Source of the DNA: a virus
Strand: one strand, 5' to 3'
IMG/VR virus record: IMGVR_UViG_3300025879_000105
Location: 1-24,287 of that record
Length of the DNA: 24,287 nt
Each line of letters starts with the position of its first letter. Within the stretch, counting starts at the first letter, position 1. This document shows, one piece after another, positions 14,595 through 21,800 of this stretch. The position numbers were made by a program, and so were the translations under genes. The notes under the pieces were generated by a model. It was not told where the DNA came from. It searched no databases and was given only the letters and a program-made list of their open reading frames with translations.

Positions 14595-14981
14595 TTACTT
14601 AGCCTTAGAACATATGCGAGAGGCTACTGCAGTAAGAAACTTAATATTTTTACGTAGCTTAGATTTTGAGCATATGTAAACAGCTTTGTTTACAGCATCA
14701 GACCTAATGTAAATATCTATATTTACTTCACTTAAGTAGTCTACCTTCACTATTCTATATAAAGAAGTAAATGGTATAGGGTTAAAGTCGGCGTCAAACA
14801 CGCCAATTTCATAATACTTTATGTCATTTCTTCTATTGTAAACATTTACCTTGGTCCTGTAGACGTTATCTACATGAGAAGGTACCATTTTAAAATACGT
14901 AGGTGTCATCTCATGGCTTGCAGCGTTCCATGAAAACGCTACAATTACCATAAAAACACCAACAGCTACTAGCTTAGCCAT
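14595..14981 (-). CDS. Secreted Ig-like protein, fimbrial-chaperone-like (128 aa)
   Basis: After a signal peptide (about 1-20, MAKLVAVGVFMVIVAFSWNA) the protein reads MTPTYFKMVPSHVDNVYRTK, VNVYNRRNDIKYYEIGVFDA, then RIVKVDYLSEVNIDIYIR. That alternation of beta strands with a RIV-type strand looks like the first Ig domain of a PapD-type pilus chaperone. It ends in two ICSK segments (C104, C124), likely a disulfide. It is about half the size of a full PapD chaperone and would have only one domain. The start codon overlaps the preceding pilin-like gene's stop (TAATG), so the two are probably made together. The chaperone call is from pattern only and should be tested by structure prediction. Confidence 0.68.
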   Translation of the reverse strand: MAKLVAVGVFMVIVAFSWNAASHEMTPTYFKMVPSHVDNVYRTKVNVYNRRNDIKYYEIGVFDADFNPIPFTSLYRIVKVDYLSEVNIDIYIRSDAVNKAVYICSKSKLRKNIKFLTAVASRICSKAK

Positions 14982-15484
14982 TACTTAGCAATACACTCTG
15001 CTGTTACAAGCGCAGTGTAATCCCCACCTGGGAATGCTTTATCCCCACCTAGGGCTACTTTTGAAGATGTTTCAAACCAAGTAGATCCTGTAGCAATTAG
15101 GTCATAACGATCTAGCATGCCTAACTCTACTTTATTTGTCTCATACTCTCCCATACCTGTAGCATCTGATACTGTTTTTACTGTAGTATCTCCTTCCCAT
15201 GTCATAACTTCGTTAATGATAGGACTAGTAGAAAACTCTTGAGGAGCAGTAATTTCTGCATAGTAAGAATCTGCTAAAGTAACATCAAAACGTATCACAA
15301 CAGGGTCTCCACCATCTTCAGCAGCAGTAGATAATGTATACGCATTTGGGTTACCATAAGTACCTGCCATATCTGTTTGGATAATGCAGCGAGACTCTAC
15401 AAAAGCGTGAATAGGTGCAGTTTCTGCCAGTACATTTAAACTAGCTAAAGCTCCTAACATAACAGCGCTTAATTTTTTAAACAT
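14981..15484 (-). CDS. Secreted beta-rich protein with two terminal cysteines, pilin-like (167 aa)
   Basis: A signal peptide (MFKKLSAVMLGALASLNVLA, then ETAPIHA) precedes a beta-rich domain of about 145 residues. It contains one cysteine near the start of the mature protein (C33, SRCIIQTD) and one near the end (C164, VTAECIAK). Many fimbrial subunits and spore-coat-U-like proteins have this pattern of alternating polar and hydrophobic strands with a cysteine near each end. The mature N-terminus does not show a clear donor strand. A phage-encoded periplasmic or surface protein follows from the signal peptide. The adjacent gene may be its chaperone. The role is not established. Confidence 0.65.
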   Translation of the reverse strand: MFKKLSAVMLGALASLNVLAETAPIHAFVESRCIIQTDMAGTYGNPNAYTLSTAAEDGGDPVVIRFDVTLADSYYAEITAPQEFSTSPIINEVMTWEGDTTVKTVSDATGMGEYETNKVELGMLDRYDLIATGSTWFETSSKVALGGDKAFPGGDYTALVTAECIAK

Positions 15485-15501
15485 TTCTATCTCCTCTACG
15501 A

Positions 15502-16410
15502 CTAGTTGCCATATTGCATACTAACCATTTTTTCATGTAGTACCTGTTGTGCTAGACCGTTTCTAAGGCCTTTATAACTATCAGGTAGTTGTTTGTCTTG
15601 TATAGACAGTTCTTCTTTGTAAGTACCACCATCAATAGATGTACTGTAATAAGCATTCATCCTAGTCGCAGTGTTAACTGAATCTAGCATTTGTGCTTGA
15701 GCAAAAGAGTTAGCAAACAAAAGATTCGTATTGGCTACGGCTAAAGCTTTTTCCAAACGTTCTTTGCTATCTAGTTTTTCTTCTGCTTCTCTTTTCTCTT
15801 TTTCTTCTTCGGTTTCTTTCTCTTCTTCTTCAAGACTATCATCATCAGGAGAGTACTGTGTATCATCTGCATGCTCATCAGCATCATAAACGTCGTACTC
15901 TACTTGCACAGGTTCTGGTATAGGTACTTTGTAACCTGGACATGAAGGACTATACTGTGGGTCATAACAAGGATCTACTCTGTAGGTATACGCAACATTA
16001 GCATTTTCTACAGAACCGTTACCATCAACTTCAATAGACCCTTTACCCCATACCTCTTTAGGTAAGTTCATAACAGGTACAGCTTTATTAATCTCTGTGT
16101 TGTCTAGAGAGCCCGGTAACCAACTATCAGTTTCTCTAAACACATATCCTTCACCTAAAGCGTTTTCGTTCTGTACAGAAACATCTACACGGTCTTCTGT
16201 TGACTTACGTATATTGTAAGAGTATATAACATTCTGAACTGTAAGACCTGGAGGAGCAGGAAACACATTTCCCATATCCCACACCAGGTTGTTATCTACT
16301 ACAGCGTTACCAGTAGTACCATAGTAGGGTACTACAGAATTAGAGTAAGAGTAACAAGGCAGCAAGAGCGCCAATACTAAAAGCACCCTTTTCAGTTTTA
16401 CTAAGTTCAT
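15502..16410 (-). CDS. Secreted protein with acidic coiled-coil region, unknown function (302 aa)
   Basis: A signal peptide (MNLVKLKRVLLVLALLLPCY, cleavage near SYS-N) is followed by a beta-rich domain of about 120 residues (GTTGNAVVDNNLVWDMGNVF, VIYSYNIRKSTEDRVDVSVQ) and a short cysteine-containing stretch (DPCYDPQYSPSCPGYK). Then come an acidic, charged coiled-coil segment of about 190-230 (EEEEKETEEEKEKREAEEKL) and a helical end with GLRNGLAQQVLHEKMVSMQY. The first 71 bases of the gene overlap the end of the upstream gene in another frame, so this signal peptide and the upstream C-terminal membrane helix are written in the same DNA. The family recurs in marine phages as I recall, but no function is known. 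Confidence 0.65.
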   Translation of the reverse strand: MNLVKLKRVLLVLALLLPCYSYSNSVVPYYGTTGNAVVDNNLVWDMGNVFPAPPGLTVQNVIYSYNIRKSTEDRVDVSVQNENALGEGYVFRETDSWLPGSLDNTEINKAVPVMNLPKEVWGKGSIEVDGNGSVENANVAYTYRVDPCYDPQYSPSCPGYKVPIPEPVQVEYDVYDADEHADDTQYSPDDDSLEEEEKETEEEKEKREAEEKLDSKERLEKALAVANTNLLFANSFAQAQMLDSVNTATRMNAYYSTSIDGGTYKEELSIQDKQLPDSYKGLRNGLAQQVLHEKMVSMQYGN

Positions 16411-16897
16411 CAGATTTCTTTAACTCTTCTTCAGTTTGTTCTACATGGCTTTCCCAAGCTAGCTGTGCTTCAGGTCCTATTGTCCCCATATAAGGACAAG
16501 GAGTACCTGCATGCATCATAGCATCAAAAACTTTTTTGTCTTGGCACATTGTACTTACGGCTGCGACTTTCATACCCATGTCATACAACACTTTAGCGTT
16601 TTTAAGACGAACACAGTTCTCTTCTGTAAAAGTAGTACCTGCGCTAATACCTAGTATCTGTGTTTGCACTGCACCTGCTACGCCAATAGTACACAAGTCG
16701 CTGTTAGAGTTACTGCCAATCTGAGGAGCAATAGCAGATGGGGGTGGCTGCTTAATAGTAGTAGTCATTTGCCCTTGAGTAGTTATAGTACTGTCATTTT
16801 TAGAATCAGTACGTATAACGTCTGTGTCTTCCTGTGCAAGACTTAAACCACTAAAAGCGGTTAGTACTAGTAAAATAGTAATACGTGCCCACATCAT
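16340..16897 (-). CDS. Secreted, C-terminally membrane-anchored Cys protein (185 aa)
   Basis: A signal peptide (MMWARITILLVLTAFSGLSLA, then QED) is followed by a threonine-rich region, a PPPSAIAPQIGSNSNSDLC segment, then GVAGAVQTQILGISAGTTF, and DMGMKVAAVSTMCQDKKVFD. The end is hydrophobic (about 170-185, GAFSIGALAALLLLL). Four mature cysteines (69, 95, 118, 134) probably form two disulfides in the periplasm. The PPPSAI...SNDLCTxGVAGAVQTQILG series is one I recognise from several marine phages, where it is uncharacterised. It would be held in the inner membrane by its C-terminal helix. It is the first of the five secreted proteins and starts 12 bases after the lysozyme stop. Its last 71 bases also encode the signal peptide of the next protein. 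Confidence 0.72.
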   Translation of the reverse strand: MMWARITILLVLTAFSGLSLAQEDTDVIRTDSKNDSTITTQGQMTTTIKQPPPSAIAPQIGSNSNSDLCTIGVAGAVQTQILGISAGTTFTEENCVRLKNAKVLYDMGMKVAAVSTMCQDKKVFDAMMHAGTPCPYMGTIGPEAQLAWESHVEQTEEELKKSDELSKTEKGAFSIGALAALLLLL

Positions 16898-16909
16898 GCT
16901 CTCCTTAAA

Positions 16910-17353
16910 CTAGAGGTTCTCTAGCCTAGTCATTAGTCTTTCAGCACGATTGCCTACTTGACGATACCAAATACTGTCTCTACCTTCGGGAGCTGCTTCT
17001 GCATACTCACCAGCAATAAGCTTAGCGTTAAAGTTTTTAAACTTACTTAAACGAGGACGACCTAGGTTAAATAACATGTTAACTAGTACCTCTTGCACCT
17101 CACCAGGAAAACTTTCCCAGGCTTCTTGATACAATACACAGCACTCATCAATAGCAGTCTGTAGATCTTTATCAAAGCACTCACGAACTCGTTCTTCAGT
17201 TACAGGCGTTCCTACAGGCTGACCATGCTCTGGGTCTGACTCTAAAACTAGGTGTCCTACACCAAATGTTGGGTAGCCTAAGTGGTCTTCATAAATCTCG
17301 TAAACTACGCCTTCATCAATCTTTAACTGTTCGTACACTGCTTGTTTGTTCAT
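16910..17353 (-). CDS. T4-type lysozyme, GH24 endolysin (147 aa)
   Basis: Cuts the glycan backbone of peptidoglycan at the end of infection. The active-site stretch IDEGVVYEIYEDHLGYPTFG lines up with T4 lysozyme: E14 (T4 E11), D23 (T4 D20) and T29 (T4 T26) are present, followed by GVGH. The second half has the helical FNLGR...LSKFKNFN and DSIWYRQVGNRAERL segments typical of the fold. The length is close to T4 lysozyme (164 aa). There is no signal peptide, so release should depend on a holin, with the EF-hand protein further along the operon the best candidate. The start overlaps the o-spanin gene by 38 bases. An AAAGG site lies about 10 bases before ATG 17353. The enzyme family call is firm. 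Confidence 0.93.
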   Translation of the reverse strand: MNKQAVYEQLKIDEGVVYEIYEDHLGYPTFGVGHLVLESDPEHGQPVGTPVTEERVRECFDKDLQTAIDECCVLYQEAWESFPGEVQEVLVNMLFNLGRPRLSKFKNFNAKLIAGEYAEAAPEGRDSIWYRQVGNRAERLMTRLENL

Positions 17354-17708
17354 TGGTGGTTACCTTTCTGTAATAAACAACTACTTCTTGTAGTTCGTTA
17401 ATATAGCGTTTAATCTCTTGCATGTTATACGCCATAAGCTCATAGTCAGGAACAGACATAGCCAAAAATACTACCTGTCCTTCTTTCTTTTCCAGTTCCT
17501 TTACAAAAGTATCTAGGTTTTTATTAGATACTACGTACCAATAAGGATCTTTTAAATCAATCGCCCTTGGCATTATTGGTTGCACTATCTTTCTTTCCAC
17601 CGGCTTTGTTACTACTTTCACTTCCACCGGCTTCTTTGTCATTAAGCTGCAACCCGTCGTCAAGAGAATCGATAATACGGCTGTCATTTTCAATACTGTC
17701 GAAAACAT
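17316..17708 (-). CDS. Outer-membrane spanin lipoprotein, Rz1-like (130 aa)
   Basis: Outer subunit of the spanin pair that disrupts the outer membrane in the last step of lysis. Starting at 17708 (AAAGGA 8 bases upstream), the protein is MFSTVLKMTAVLSILLTTGC, with a lipobox (LTTGC) and lipidated cysteine C20. A periplasmic domain follows, with VEVKVVTKPVERKIVQPIMP, LKDPYWYVVSNKNLDTFVKE and DYELMAYNMQEIKRYINELQ. A start at 17738 would add 10 residues but moves the n-region before the signal. It begins inside the i-spanin gene, overlapping it by 152 bases in a different frame. At 130 residues it is longer than lambda Rz1, which is 60 aa as a precursor, and it has no proline-rich region, so it may be a distinct class. 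Confidence 0.75.
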   Translation of the reverse strand: MFSTVLKMTAVLSILLTTGCSLMTKKPVEVKVVTKPVERKIVQPIMPRAIDLKDPYWYVVSNKNLDTFVKELEKKEGQVVFLAMSVPDYELMAYNMQEIKRYINELQEVVVYYRKVTTNEQTSSVRTVKD

Positions 17709-18036
17709 TTTTAGTTCCTTTGTTAACTCTTTTTTCAATTAAACCTGGCTTTGCCGCAGCTAGCCTAGTTAGGTTATGTCTTTTAAAGATATCTAGGTAC
17801 CTATTCATATCTTCTTGTATTTCTTGGTTTCGTAACTGAAGTGACGTAAGACTTTGTGTCTGCAGTTCAAAATCGTCTTGTAAAGCTTTTAAGGCTTTTT
17901 GTTGTTCCTCAAACTTAAATGTGTAAGCCTGATTAAGACGTGTAAGCTCTTTAAGCTCAGCTTGTGTGTTTGTGTAGTAAAAGTACACTAATGGACTTAC
18001 AGTAATTAAAACGCCAGCTAAAACTTTTGCAATCAT
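17557..18036 (-). CDS. Inner-membrane spanin, Rz-like (159 aa)
   Basis: Inner subunit of the spanin complex. Residues 1-22 (MIAKVLAGVLITVSPLVYFY) are an uncleaved N-terminal membrane anchor. A coiled coil of about 25-85 follows (ELKELTRLNQAYTFKFEEQQ and LQTQSLTSLQLRNQEIQEDM), and the C-terminal periplasmic part contains RHNLTRLAAAKPGLIEKRVN and a hydrophilic end. The HxLTxLAxxKPGLIExRxN series is one I associate with spanin-like proteins of marine T4-like phages. The lipoprotein partner starts inside the end of this gene in another frame, a standard layout for spanin pairs. It is the first gene behind the minus-strand promoter at 18084-18112 and thus the first gene of the lysis operon. Confidence 0.78.
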   Translation of the reverse strand: MIAKVLAGVLITVSPLVYFYYTNTQAELKELTRLNQAYTFKFEEQQKALKALQDDFELQTQSLTSLQLRNQEIQEDMNRYLDIFKRHNLTRLAAAKPGLIEKRVNKGTKNVFDSIENDSRIIDSLDDGLQLNDKEAGGSESSNKAGGKKDSATNNAKGD

Positions 18037-18066
18037 AAAAAAACTCTTAAGTATTTAATATACTAC

Positions 18067-18095
18067 TTGATAATTAATGACACATTATATACAAT
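18067..18095 (+). promoter_or_regulatory. Plus-strand promoter for the DUF6447-like gene
   Basis: -35 TTGATA (18067-18072), a 17-base spacer and -10 TACAAT (18090-18095), each one base from consensus. The start site would be near 18102, with AAGGA (18125-18129) preceding ATG 18139. Its -10 abuts the -10 of the opposing promoter (18084-18089), so the two polymerase sites overlap. Confidence 0.65.
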
Positions 18096-18112
18096 TATGA
18101 GCGTGATTTAAA
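18084..18112 (-). promoter_or_regulatory. Minus-strand promoter for the spanin/lysis operon
   Basis: On the minus strand: -35 TTTAAA (18112-18107), a 17-base spacer, and -10 TATAAT (18089-18084). The -10 is perfect, the -35 moderate. Its spacing to ATG 18036 is about 48 bases. It overlaps the divergent plus promoter, which suggests mutual exclusion or shared control. Confidence 0.6.
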
Positions 18113-18138
18113 CCCTCCAACTTCAAGGAACCATATAT

Positions 18139-18387
18139 ATGGAAAACCAAGAACCACAAACTATCTTTATCGATGATCAAGAATACGTTGTTGATGATCT
18201 ACCTGAAAATGCTAAATACTGCCTTATGCAGGTACAAGATTTACAACAACAAGCTCAAGCAGCTCGTGCACGAGTCGATCAGTTACTAATGGCTGAGCAA
18301 GGCTTTGTTGCTGCAATGAAAGAAGAAATTGCAAAAAGTGAAGAAGAAACTTCAGAAACTACCTTAGCGGACAAAATTATTAGTTAG
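18139..18387 (+). CDS. DUF6447-like small protein, only plus-strand gene (82 aa)
   Basis: An 82-residue protein: MENQEPQTIFIDDQEYVVDD at the start, then LPENAKYCLMQVQDLQQQAQ, AARARVDQLLMAEQGFVAAM, and an acidic C-terminus. The I-x-DGxEYxxDDLxxxAK...L...A.....L.....A...AL pattern, with a small N-terminal beta segment followed by a helical hairpin, is the signature I know as DUF6447, found in marine phages near tail-fibre genes, function unknown. Promoter and ribosome site are good (AAGGA, 9 bases before ATG), and a bidirectional terminator follows at once. The gene therefore forms its own transcription unit, which is unusual in this window and suggests timing or regulation different from its neighbours. 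Confidence 0.78.
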   Translation: MENQEPQTIFIDDQEYVVDDLPENAKYCLMQVQDLQQQAQAARARVDQLLMAEQGFVAAMKEEIAKSEEETSETTLADKIIS

Positions 18388-18406
18388 TAAAATAACTACT
18401 TAAAAT

Positions 18407-18436
18407 AAAAAAAAGGGGCTTATTGCCCCTTTTTTT
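18407..18436. terminator. Bidirectional Rho-independent terminator
   Basis: AAAAAAAAGGGGC-TTATT-GCCCCTTTTTTT: a GGGGC/GCCCC stem (18415-18419 and 18425-18429) flanked by A8 and T7, working in both directions. It ends the plus-strand gene at 18387 and the minus-strand gene whose stop is at 18438. Confidence 0.92.
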
Positions 18437-18437
18437 G

Positions 18438-18824
18438 TTACTCCGCTGCCGGTTCTGCAGGTGTTTCTTCTTCTACAGGTGCCCATGGCATAGTAGCTTC
18501 TGATACTGCGAGCTCATCAATTTGACGTTGAATGCGCTCTAATACGTGGTCTAAGTAACTATCTACTACAATAGACTTAATCCAACCTAAGACAACTTCT
18601 TCAGTTAACGCATCAAACTGTTGGAATTGCTCTTCAGACAGGTTTGCTGCCGAAAACGGTGTAGCTCCTGAGAAGTTACCTTCGTTACCATCAGCGTCTG
18701 TGTAAGATGCTTTCCAATAAGTTTGGCAAACAGCATTAGGTAATACAATACCATCGCCATTTACTTCGTTTTTAGTTTTAAGTCCAGTTACTTCCCAGAC
18801 TAAATCAGATTTTGCAATCGTCAT
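18438..18824 (-). CDS. DUF7936-like small protein, copy 1 (128 aa)
   Basis: A 128-residue protein beginning MTIAKSDLVWEVTGLKTKNE, with TYWKASYTDADGNEGNFSGA, ALTEEVVLGWIKSIVVDSYL, a short helix and then MPWAP before an acidic alanine/proline tail. The order TD-x-DG-x-x-G, LTE-x-x-V-x-x-W, and a final P-W matches the 116-aa protein at 11754-12104. Both adjoin giant fibre genes and are probably paralogues. It follows the 1749-aa fibre gene after a hairpin-containing gap of 50 bases, with an AAGGAGA site before ATG 18824. The family looks like the cyanophage DUF7936 group. A fibre-linked role is an inference. Confidence 0.7.
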   Translation of the reverse strand: MTIAKSDLVWEVTGLKTKNEVNGDGIVLPNAVCQTYWKASYTDADGNEGNFSGATPFSAANLSEEQFQQFDALTEEVVLGWIKSIVVDSYLDHVLERIQRQIDELAVSEATMPWAPVEEETPAEPAAE

Positions 18825-18847
18825 AAAGTTCTCCTTCAGAGAGTTAA

Positions 18848-18867
18848 GGGGTACCCGAAGATACCCC
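18848..18867 (-). other. Stable C(UUCG)G hairpin between fibre and DUF7936-like gene
   Basis: On the minus strand GGGGTATC-TTCG-GGTACCCC gives an 8-bp stem with one G-U pair and a UUCG tetraloop closed by C-G, an unusually stable RNA fold. It is followed by TTAACTCTC, so no U-tract terminates transcription here. It may protect the 3' end of the fibre message or mark a processing point between genes (inference). Confidence 0.6.
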
Positions 18868-18874
18868 GTTTAGT

Positions 18875-21800
18875 TTATTGTTCTAGTAAACTCAATCGAG
18901 TTTCTAAATCTTCTATCTTAGCTAATGCTTCTTGTAGCGAAGCGGTTAGTAGTGGAACTAATTTACTGTGGTCAACACTTTGATGTATCGGTTTACCATG
19001 ATGGTCTACAGCATCCTTCTCACCAACAACAGCTTCTGGGACTACTTCAGCTACTTCGTGAGCAATGAAACCATCAACGGTCACATCTGAGTACTCAATG
19101 AAGTTAAAGCGTTTAGGTTGTAGTTGATTAAGTCTATCACTAGCATTTGACAAACTAATTACATTTTCCTTCAAGCGATAATCTGAAGACGTACCATACA
19201 CCATAGTTCCGTAAGAGCGATAGATACTACCGTATTGAGTATCTATATAATTCTTAAAGGTCATATAAGTGTACCCGGCGGTACTAGTGTTTTCCTTAAC
19301 TTTAATCTTAGCCATTACACTTTCTGACGCAGAGTCAGTATAGTAAGCAGTATTAACATAATCATAATAGATAGGAAAATTAGCAGCAGCGTACGCATCG
19401 TAGGACCTAGCACCTGCGCCATCGAACCTGACAGTCTTATTAAAGTAAAACTCTCCTCTGTCTGTTTGGAAGTGGCAGTAGGTAGCGTTCATAGGTCCAA
19501 CATCTAGGTAGCCACTTGGTGTTTGTAACCTGTGTGCACCAGATACATTCGGGTTCCAATAATAGCTTGTGTTATCTTTATCATAATAAATAGGAACTCT
19601 TATATCACCTTTAACCCAAGCGTTACCTGCGGCACCCGTTACTTCAAACGTAGTGTCCCATCCATCAGAATGGAATCGAATAGAATCACTAGACGACGTG
19701 TGAAAACACAAAGCATTACGACCAAACACTGAGCGTGAAGTACCAGAAGTACCAATGCCGTGGTTGTTGCTACCACCATCAACATCAATAGCTCTCCAGT
19801 TTTCAGAACCACCGTTGTTAACTATAATATTCGATGTGCCATTACCTCGGTGTGGCATTTGAATAAGTAGCATGTTAGAAGTACTAGCAGGGTCTACGTA
19901 GTAACCAGTGTTGTTACGGTCGTAGTAAGTTTCAAAGTACGTATTACCTGTACCTGCTACATGACCACTTTCACCTGATAGGTATACACGAGCGGTACCT
20001 GCGGAAGATACATACATACCCCAACCACTAAAACCATTACCGCTAATAAACGAAGCATTAGAGTGAGAGTACCCAATGCCGTACATGTTATTCAAATCAG
20101 CATCATTAGGATTGTAGCTAGAACCTATTGTGTATATTGGGTTTGTCTTGGCACTGTTACCACCAACACTATTATAGCTCCCGACTAAATGACCTGTATT
20201 ATGTGAACGTCTACCTAAATACTTAACAAAAGATGTGCTCGTAGGGTCACAGTAATAGCTAGTGTCGTTGCTATCGTAGAAGATAGGGGCACGACTAGAG
20301 CCGGGAGATAACGTGTAAGAATCAAATACCTGAAACTCCACATTGTCATTACACCGTAACTCTAATGGGTCAGTTCCGGTTTGAACACGCACAGCCCATT
20401 GGCCGTCGTTATCTAGTAGACCGAACCTACCACCACCATCACCGTAGATGTAACCATGCAGTGTAGTGTTTCCATCATAGAACTTAATACCACCTGAACC
20501 TCCATCACCCCACTTGTAGTTAAGGTAGTTGTCGTTACCATCATCATAAAAACGAACATTATCGTTAAAATGAAGTTGGTTGACGTAGTTAATATCTTTA
20601 TTGTGCAAATGTAGATGACGACCCATATGCAAATAAGTAGTATCGCTAGTGCTGTGATACATAATAGTACTATTAGTACCTGCGTGACGAGAGTACCAGT
20701 AGTGTGTATAACTGGAGTCCCAATACCAGTAAGAACCATAACCGCCTGAGCTATCCTCACCAAAGTAAAAATGGGAATCGCCAGAGTCAGTAGCGTATAG
20801 CTCCAAAATATCATTTATCTTGGTCTTATCGCCATTGCCATTGCCTAGGGTCGTTGTTCCATTAACAGTAAGGTTATCTACAGTACCATTGCGGAAACGA
20901 TAGTCACCACTAGAGGAACCAAAGTAATACGCTGTGTTATTACGGTCGTATACTATGTTTGCTCTAAGGTCATTTACATAACTAGTGCCGGCAGGATCTA
21001 CAACATAAGCATTATCGTTACTATCATAGTAAGCTGTAGCATATAGATTACCTGCATTAGTTTGAGTATCATACGAAACACTCATTCGAAGATTAGTTTG
21101 TACCTTCTTACTAACACTGGGTTCAGAAGCATTACCTATAGTGGTTACTCTGTTTTGAGAACCACCCCCTGCATCTCTTACATGAACTTGGAAACTATTC
21201 CAGTAAGAAATACGTGGCCACCAGAAACATAGGTACCCGTTGTACTCCATAGCTTTGATGTAAGTAAGTCGTAAATCACCATAGTTAATACCCGAATGGT
21301 TAATAATAGTGTTGCTGTAGAGGTATCCCTGAGCCTTAAATGCAAAGGGTGGTTCACCTGAGTAAGACTTACCTGTAACCTCGATAACATAAGAAGCACC
21401 ACTAGCCCCTGTTGCAGGTATATTAGTTTGAACTAGCGTACCATTAACAAAGTCAGAACCAGAGTGTCGTGCTGTAATCATCTGATTACCAAGGTTATCT
21501 TCAACATCCCCTTCTACTTTTAGACCATTTGTAGGAGCAGTTGTACCTACTAGGTTTTCACCTATAGTAGTACCGCCATGGACGTGTAGCTTCTTACCGG
21601 CTACAGGAGCCCCTCCACCACCAAGAGCGAAAGTTCTTGTGGCCCCATAGTGCCATATAAAATCTGTAGCCGGGCTATTAGCATCTTGGAATCCAATACC
21701 TGACCAAGAAGTACTGCTACCATCTAAGATTAACTGCGCGTCATCTACATGGGTTAGTTTAAGTTTAGCCATTACTGACTGTGATGCAGGGTCAGTATAA

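Noticed and set aside
14373-14657. 94-aa plus-strand frame antisense to two secreted-protein genes
   Set aside because: Both minus-strand genes have signal peptides and regular junctions. The opposite frame has no recognisable pattern.
18848-18867. C-UUCG-G hairpin as an intrinsic terminator
   Set aside because: There is no U-run after the stem, and a strong terminator follows the next gene.
20413-20814. 133-aa frame within the giant fibre gene on the same strand
   Set aside because: It lies entirely inside the fibre coding region in another frame. The hydrophobic product arises from repetitive Tyr/Asn codons, and no ribosome site was found.
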